A stretch of 10,231 nucleotides of DNA from an uncultured Actinomycetes bacterium (GTDB lineage: Bacteria; Actinomycetota; Actinomycetes; Nanopelagicales; Nanopelagicaceae). The notes beneath the pieces were generated by a model that was not told the origin of the DNA, ran no database searches, and was given only the letters and a program-made list of their open reading frames with translations. The stretch is taken from NCBI GenBank assembly GCA_903918325.1, contig CAIXDY010000135.1, positions 1 through 10,231 on the forward strand, given 5' to 3'. Both the position numbers and the translations under genes were made by a program. The first letter of the stretch is position 1. Each line of letters starts with the position of its first letter. Of this stretch, positions 7,452 to 10,231 are shown piece after piece.

Positions 7452-7991
7452 ATGTCACGTATTGGTCGCATGCCTATCACCGTCCCAAGCGGCGTTGAAG
7501 TAACAATCGCTGGACAGAGCGTTGCAGTTAAGGGACCTAAGGGTTCACTGACACTCAACGTTGCTGAGCCAATTCAAGTTTCACATGCAGAAGGTGTAAT
7601 CACCGTTGCACGTCCTAACGAAGAGCGCATTACACGTTCTCTTCACGGCCTATCTCGCACACTTGTTGCGAACATGGTTGAAGGCGTAACAAATGGCTAC
7701 ACACTTACAATCGAAATCGTTGGTGTTGGTTACCGCGTAGCTGAAAAGGGAAAGAACTTAGAGTTCCAACTTGGTTACAGCCACAACATCGATTTCCCAG
7801 CACCTGAAGGAATTACTTTCAAGGTTGAGTCACCAACAAAGTTCCATATCTCTGGAATTGATAAGCAGTTGGTTGGCGAAGTTGCTGCCAAGGTAAAGAA
7901 GCTTCGTAAGGCTGATCCTTATAAGGGTAAGGGCTTACGTCTCGCCGGTGAAGTTGTTCGCCGCAAGCAAGGAAAGACGGGTAAGAAGTAA
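7452..7991 (+). CDS. rplF: 50S ribosomal protein L6
   Basis: L6 lies near the factor-binding site of the 50S subunit and contacts the sarcin-ricin loop region. It has 179 residues, the standard length, with two repeated domains. It opens [20 protein letters not shown] and ends with the conserved [20 protein letters not shown] (155-174). Central hallmarks are [20 protein letters not shown] and [18 protein letters not shown]. It starts 7 nt after the rpsH TGA with only a poor SD, suggesting reinitiation after rpsH. The stop overlaps rplR as TAATG. Confidence 0.98.
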   Translation: MSRIGRMPITVPSGVEVTIAGQSVAVKGPKGSLTLNVAEPIQVSHAEGVITVARPNEERITRSLHGLSRTLVANMVEGVTNGYTLTIEIVGVGYRVAEKGKNLEFQLGYSHNIDFPAPEGITFKVESPTKFHISGIDKQLVGEVAAKVKKLRKADPYKGKGLRLAGEVVRRKQGKTGKK

Positions 7992-8368
7992 TGGCTATTG
8001 GTGTAAAGGTCCGCAAAGGTTCGGCTACAAATGCCCGCGCCCGTCGTGCTTTCCGTGTTCGCAAGAAGGTTTCTGGAACTGCACAACGTCCGCGCTTAGT
8101 CGTTTCACGATCATCACGTCACTTGTTCGTTCAAGTTATCGATGACACACAAGGCAAAACAATTGCCTACGCTTCAACAATGGAAGCAAATTTCCGTACT
8201 GACAAAGCTGACAAGAGTGCAAAGGCAAAGGCAATTGGTGCGTTAATCGCATCACGTGCAAAAGATGCCGGTGTATCAACAGTCGTCTTTGATCGTGCTG
8301 GTAACAAGTACCACGGTCGTATCGCAGCAGTTGCTGATGGTGCGCGCGAGAATGGATTGGAGTTCTAA
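7991..8368 (+). CDS. rplR: 50S ribosomal protein L18
   Basis: L18 binds 5S rRNA and, with L5, attaches it to the 50S central protuberance. It has 125 residues, near the family norm of about 120. The basic N-terminus ([20 protein letters not shown]) precedes the core [20 protein letters not shown], and the C-terminus shows the conserved [20 protein letters not shown] followed by ARENGLEF. Start and stop overlap rplF and rpsE as TAATG, consistent with coupled translation. Confidence 0.98.
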   Translation: MAIGVKVRKGSATNARARRAFRVRKKVSGTAQRPRLVVSRSSRHLFVQVIDDTQGKTIAYASTMEANFRTDKADKSAKAKAIGALIASRAKDAGVSTVVFDRAGNKYHGRIAAVADGARENGLEF

Positions 8369-8997
8369 TGGCTGTTAATCCAACTACCGAAGCTCCTGCA
8401 ACAGCAGGAAACGAACGTGGTAATTCCGGAAAAGGTCGTGGCGAACGCCGCGAACGCCGTGATGATCGCGAAAAAGAAAAGAACCCATTCATGGAGCGCG
8501 TTGTATTCATCAACCGTGTATCCAAAGTTGTTAAGGGTGGACGTCGTTTCTCATTCACTGCTCTAGTTGTTGTCGGTGACGGCAATGGTCAAGTAGGAAT
8601 TGGTTACGGAAAGTCCAAGGAAGTTCCTGCAGCAATTGCAAAGGCAGTAGAAGAAGCTAAGAAATCTTTCTTCACTGTTCCACGCGTTCAAGGAACTGTT
8701 CCTCACCCAGTACAAGGTGAAACAGCAGCTGGCGTAGTTCTACTTCGCCCAGCTAGCCCAGGTACCGGAGTTATTGCCGGTGGCCCAGTGCGTGCAGTAC
8801 TTGAGTGCGCAGGCATCACAGATGTATTGACTAAGTCTCTTGGATCTAACAATGCAATCAACATGGTTCACGCAACCGTTGCTGCATTGAAGATGCTTGA
8901 AAGCCCAGCACAAATTGCTGCGCGTCGTGGTCGTCCATTAGAAGATGTTGCACCTGCAGCAATTATCCGCGCTTCACAGATCACGGTAGGTGCCTAA
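8368..8997 (+). CDS. rpsE: 30S ribosomal protein S5 with charged N-terminal extension
   Basis: S5 acts in decoding fidelity and mRNA entry; mutations in its loop give spectinomycin resistance. The product is 209 residues against 167 in E. coli. The first roughly 40 residues are a low-complexity Gly/Arg/Glu/Lys stretch ([19 protein letters not shown], 21-39), an extension common in actinobacterial S5. The double-stranded-RNA-binding-like domain starts near residue 42. The spectinomycin loop [12 protein letters not shown] (49-60) looks wild type. Then come [20 protein letters not shown] and the C-terminal fold with [16 protein letters not shown]. It overlaps rplR and rpmD by TAATG. Confidence 0.98.
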   Translation: MAVNPTTEAPATAGNERGNSGKGRGERRERRDDREKEKNPFMERVVFINRVSKVVKGGRRFSFTALVVVGDGNGQVGIGYGKSKEVPAAIAKAVEEAKKSFFTVPRVQGTVPHPVQGETAAGVVLLRPASPGTGVIAGGPVRAVLECAGITDVLTKSLGSNNAINMVHATVAALKMLESPAQIAARRGRPLEDVAPAAIIRASQITVGA

Positions 8998-9179
8998 TGC
9001 CACGTTTGAAAGTAACTCAGATTCGTTCGAAGGTCGGCAATAAGCCAGAGCTTCGCGACACACTTCGTTCATTGGGCCTAAAGCGCATCAATGATGTTGT
9101 TGTGAAAGAAGATCGTCCAGAAATTCGTGGCATGGTTTACGCCGTTCGTCACTTGATCACAGTTGAGGAGGTTGAATAA
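8997..9179 (+). CDS. rpmD: 50S ribosomal protein L30
   Basis: L30 is a small protein on the 50S surface. It has 60 residues, the bacterial norm. It shows [20 protein letters not shown] (4-23), then [12 protein letters not shown] and the C-terminal [18 protein letters not shown]. The gene is absent from some bacterial lineages but present and intact here. The ATG overlaps the rpsE TAA (TAATG). Its 3' end carries a near-perfect SD, GAGGAGG (9165-9171), for rplO. Confidence 0.97.
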   Translation: MPRLKVTQIRSKVGNKPELRDTLRSLGLKRINDVVVKEDRPEIRGMVYAVRHLITVEEVE

Positions 9180-9181
9180 AG

Positions 9182-9622
9182 ATGACGCTAAAACTTCATC
9201 ATCTACGTCCAGCTCCTGGTGCTAAGAAAGCTAAGACTCGTAAGGGTCGCGGTGAAGCATCAAAGGGTAAGACAGCCGGTCGTGGTGGCAAGGGAACTCG
9301 TGCTCGTAACACAGTTCGCGCAGGTTTCGAAGGTGGTCAGCTACCTCTCGTAATGCGTTTGCCTAAGCTACGTGGTTTCAAAAACCCAGCTCGCATCGAA
9401 TATCAGGCAGTCAATGTTTCAACCATTAACGCACTTTTCCCTAAGGGTGGAGACGTAACAGTTGCAGACTTGATCGCTAAAGGCGCAGTTCGCGACAGCC
9501 TTCCAGTTAAGGTTCTCGGCAATGGCGAAATCGATGTCAAGGTGACTGTAACTGCACATGCATTTTCATCATCAGCCGTAGACAAGATCACTGCTGCTGG
9601 CGGAAAAACCAACGTTCTTTAA
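9182..9622 (+). CDS. rplO: 50S ribosomal protein L15
   Basis: L15 is a late-assembly 50S protein with a long basic N-terminal extension that threads into 23S rRNA. It has 146 residues, the usual length. The N-terminus is [20 protein letters not shown] followed by the Gly/Lys/Arg-rich [18 protein letters not shown] and [20 protein letters not shown], all hallmarks. The C-terminal globular part ends [14 protein letters not shown]. It starts 2 nt after rpmD with the SD GAGGAGG at 9165-9171. It is the last ribosomal gene before secY, as in most bacteria. Confidence 0.98.
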   Translation: MTLKLHHLRPAPGAKKAKTRKGRGEASKGKTAGRGGKGTRARNTVRAGFEGGQLPLVMRLPKLRGFKNPARIEYQAVNVSTINALFPKGGDVTVADLIAKGAVRDSLPVKVLGNGEIDVKVTVTAHAFSSSAVDKITAAGGKTNVL

Positions 9623-9654
9623 TTAATAAGTTCGACCAAAGAAGTTAGAGGAAG

Positions 9655-9659
9655 AGGAG
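9655..9659 (+). promoter_or_regulatory. Shine-Dalgarno site of secY
   Basis: AGGAG, within the purine-rich stretch AGAGGAAGAGGAGAAG of the 44-bp rplO-secY gap, lies 7 nt before the ATG at 9667. It decides the SecY start. No terminator or promoter is evident in this gap, so secY is likely co-transcribed with the spc genes. Confidence 0.75.
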
Positions 9660-9666
9660 AAGATCA

Positions 9667-10231
9667 ATGCTTTCAGCATTTGGTATGGCCTTCAGGACAC
9701 CAGATCTACGTAAGAAGATCTTCTTCACCCTTTCTATCATGGCGCTGTTCCGCTTTGGTTCAGTAGTTCCAACGCCTGGTGTTTCATATTCAAACGTTCA
9801 AGAGTGTTTGAAGTCGGTTAAATCAGGTGGCCTTTTTGGTCTTATTAACTTATTCAGTGGTGGAGCACTTCTTCACTTATCTGTTTTCGCGTTGGGCATC
9901 ATGCCTTACATCACTAGCTCAATCATTATTCAGTTATTAACTGTCGTTATTCCTCGCTTCGAAGCGCTAAAGAATGAAGGACAGTCAGGAACTGCAAAGC
10001 TCACTCAGTACACACGTTATTTAACAATCGGTTTAGCAATCTTGCAGTCAACAGGTTTGATCGCAGTTGCTCGTACACCAGGCCGATTGATTTCAGGTTG
10101 TTCACTTGCAATCATTCCTGATGCATCATGGCAGCGAATTATCACCATGATTTTTGTTATGACTGCAGGAACCTCTGTAATCATGTGGCTGGGAGAATTA
10201 ATTACCGACCGCGGTGTTGGTAACGGTATGT
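9667..10231 (+). CDS. secY: Preprotein translocase subunit SecY, N-terminal part (partial)
   Basis: SecY is the membrane channel of the Sec translocon, exporting and inserting proteins together with SecE, SecG and SecA. The first 188 codons are present and the frame runs off the window; full proteins have about 430-440 residues. It begins MLSAFGMAFRTPDLRKKIFF, with the first membrane helix at about 18-37 and the plug region after it. The family signature ALGIMPYITSSIIIQLLTVV (75-94) runs into IPRFEALKNEGQSG and TQYTRYLT. A third helix lies near 119-135, and a fourth ends in WLGELITDRGVGNGM. The start is supported by the AGGAG SD. Position after rplO is the standard end of the spc operon, usually followed by adk and map. 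Confidence 0.97.
   Translation, partial: MLSAFGMAFRTPDLRKKIFFTLSIMALFRFGSVVPTPGVSYSNVQECLKSVKSGGLFGLINLFSGGALLHLSVFALGIMPYITSSIIIQLLTVVIPRFEALKNEGQSGTAKLTQYTRYLTIGLAILQSTGLIAVARTPGRLISGCSLAIIPDASWQRIITMIFVMTAGTSVIMWLGELITDRGVGNGM

Noticed and set aside
8428..8487. Arg/Glu-rich low-complexity region in S5 as a possible insertion or fusion
   Set aside because: Charged N-terminal extensions are normal in actinobacterial S5, and the frame and codon use continue smoothly into the core.
8136..8585. 149-codon open frame on the minus strand across rplR/rpsE
   Set aside because: It lies antisense to L18 and the Arg/Glu-rich S5 extension; its low-complexity Arg/Ser/Pro composition mirrors the sense codons.

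Overview
The window is a classic bacterial ribosomal-protein superoperon: the 3' end of tuf (EF-Tu), then the complete S10 block (rpsJ-rplC-rplD-rplW-rplB-rpsS-rplV-rpsC-rplP-rpmC-rpsQ) running straight into the spc block (rplN-rplX-rplE-rpsN/Z-rpsH-rplF-rplR-rpsE-rpmD-rplO) and the 5' part of secY. All 23 genes are on the + strand. There are no RNA genes, mobile elements, CRISPR arrays or unexplained ORFs, and no gene-free stretch longer than 111 bp.

The proteins point to an actinobacterium. Supporting traits are the L2 C-terminal stretch [20 protein letters not shown], the S3 N-terminus with a long charged C-terminal tail, an S5 with an N-terminal charged extension of about 40 residues, and a four-cysteine (zinc) S14. 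The DNA is not GC-rich: sampled by eye it is in the mid-40s % GC, with many GCA/GCT, CGT and AAG codons. This suggests a reduced-genome, lower-GC lineage such as the freshwater acI group (Nanopelagicales: Planktophila/Nanopelagicus). That placement is inference, since no search was run.

Layout: 1-213 is the tuf end; 214-324 is the only real regulatory gap, with a 9-bp GC-rich hairpin, a TTGACA box and a strong Shine-Dalgarno (SD) site. 325-5518 is the S10 block and 5537-9622 the spc block; secY begins at 9667 and runs off the window. Junctions are extremely tight: seven are TAATG stop/start overlaps, one is ATGA, one an 8-nt overlap onto a GTG start, and one a directly abutting TAA-GTG. Translational coupling is therefore likely through most of the operon. 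The two largest internal gaps are 74 bp before rpsH, holding a tandem 8-bp repeat that can form a small hairpin over the SD, and 44 bp before secY.

Together the genes supply parts of both ribosomal subunits (S3, S5, S8, S10, S14, S17, S19; L2-L6, L14-L16, L18, L22-L24, L29, L30) plus the SecY translocon channel. I find no evidence of a previously undescribed system here; the findings are small regulatory or lineage observations.
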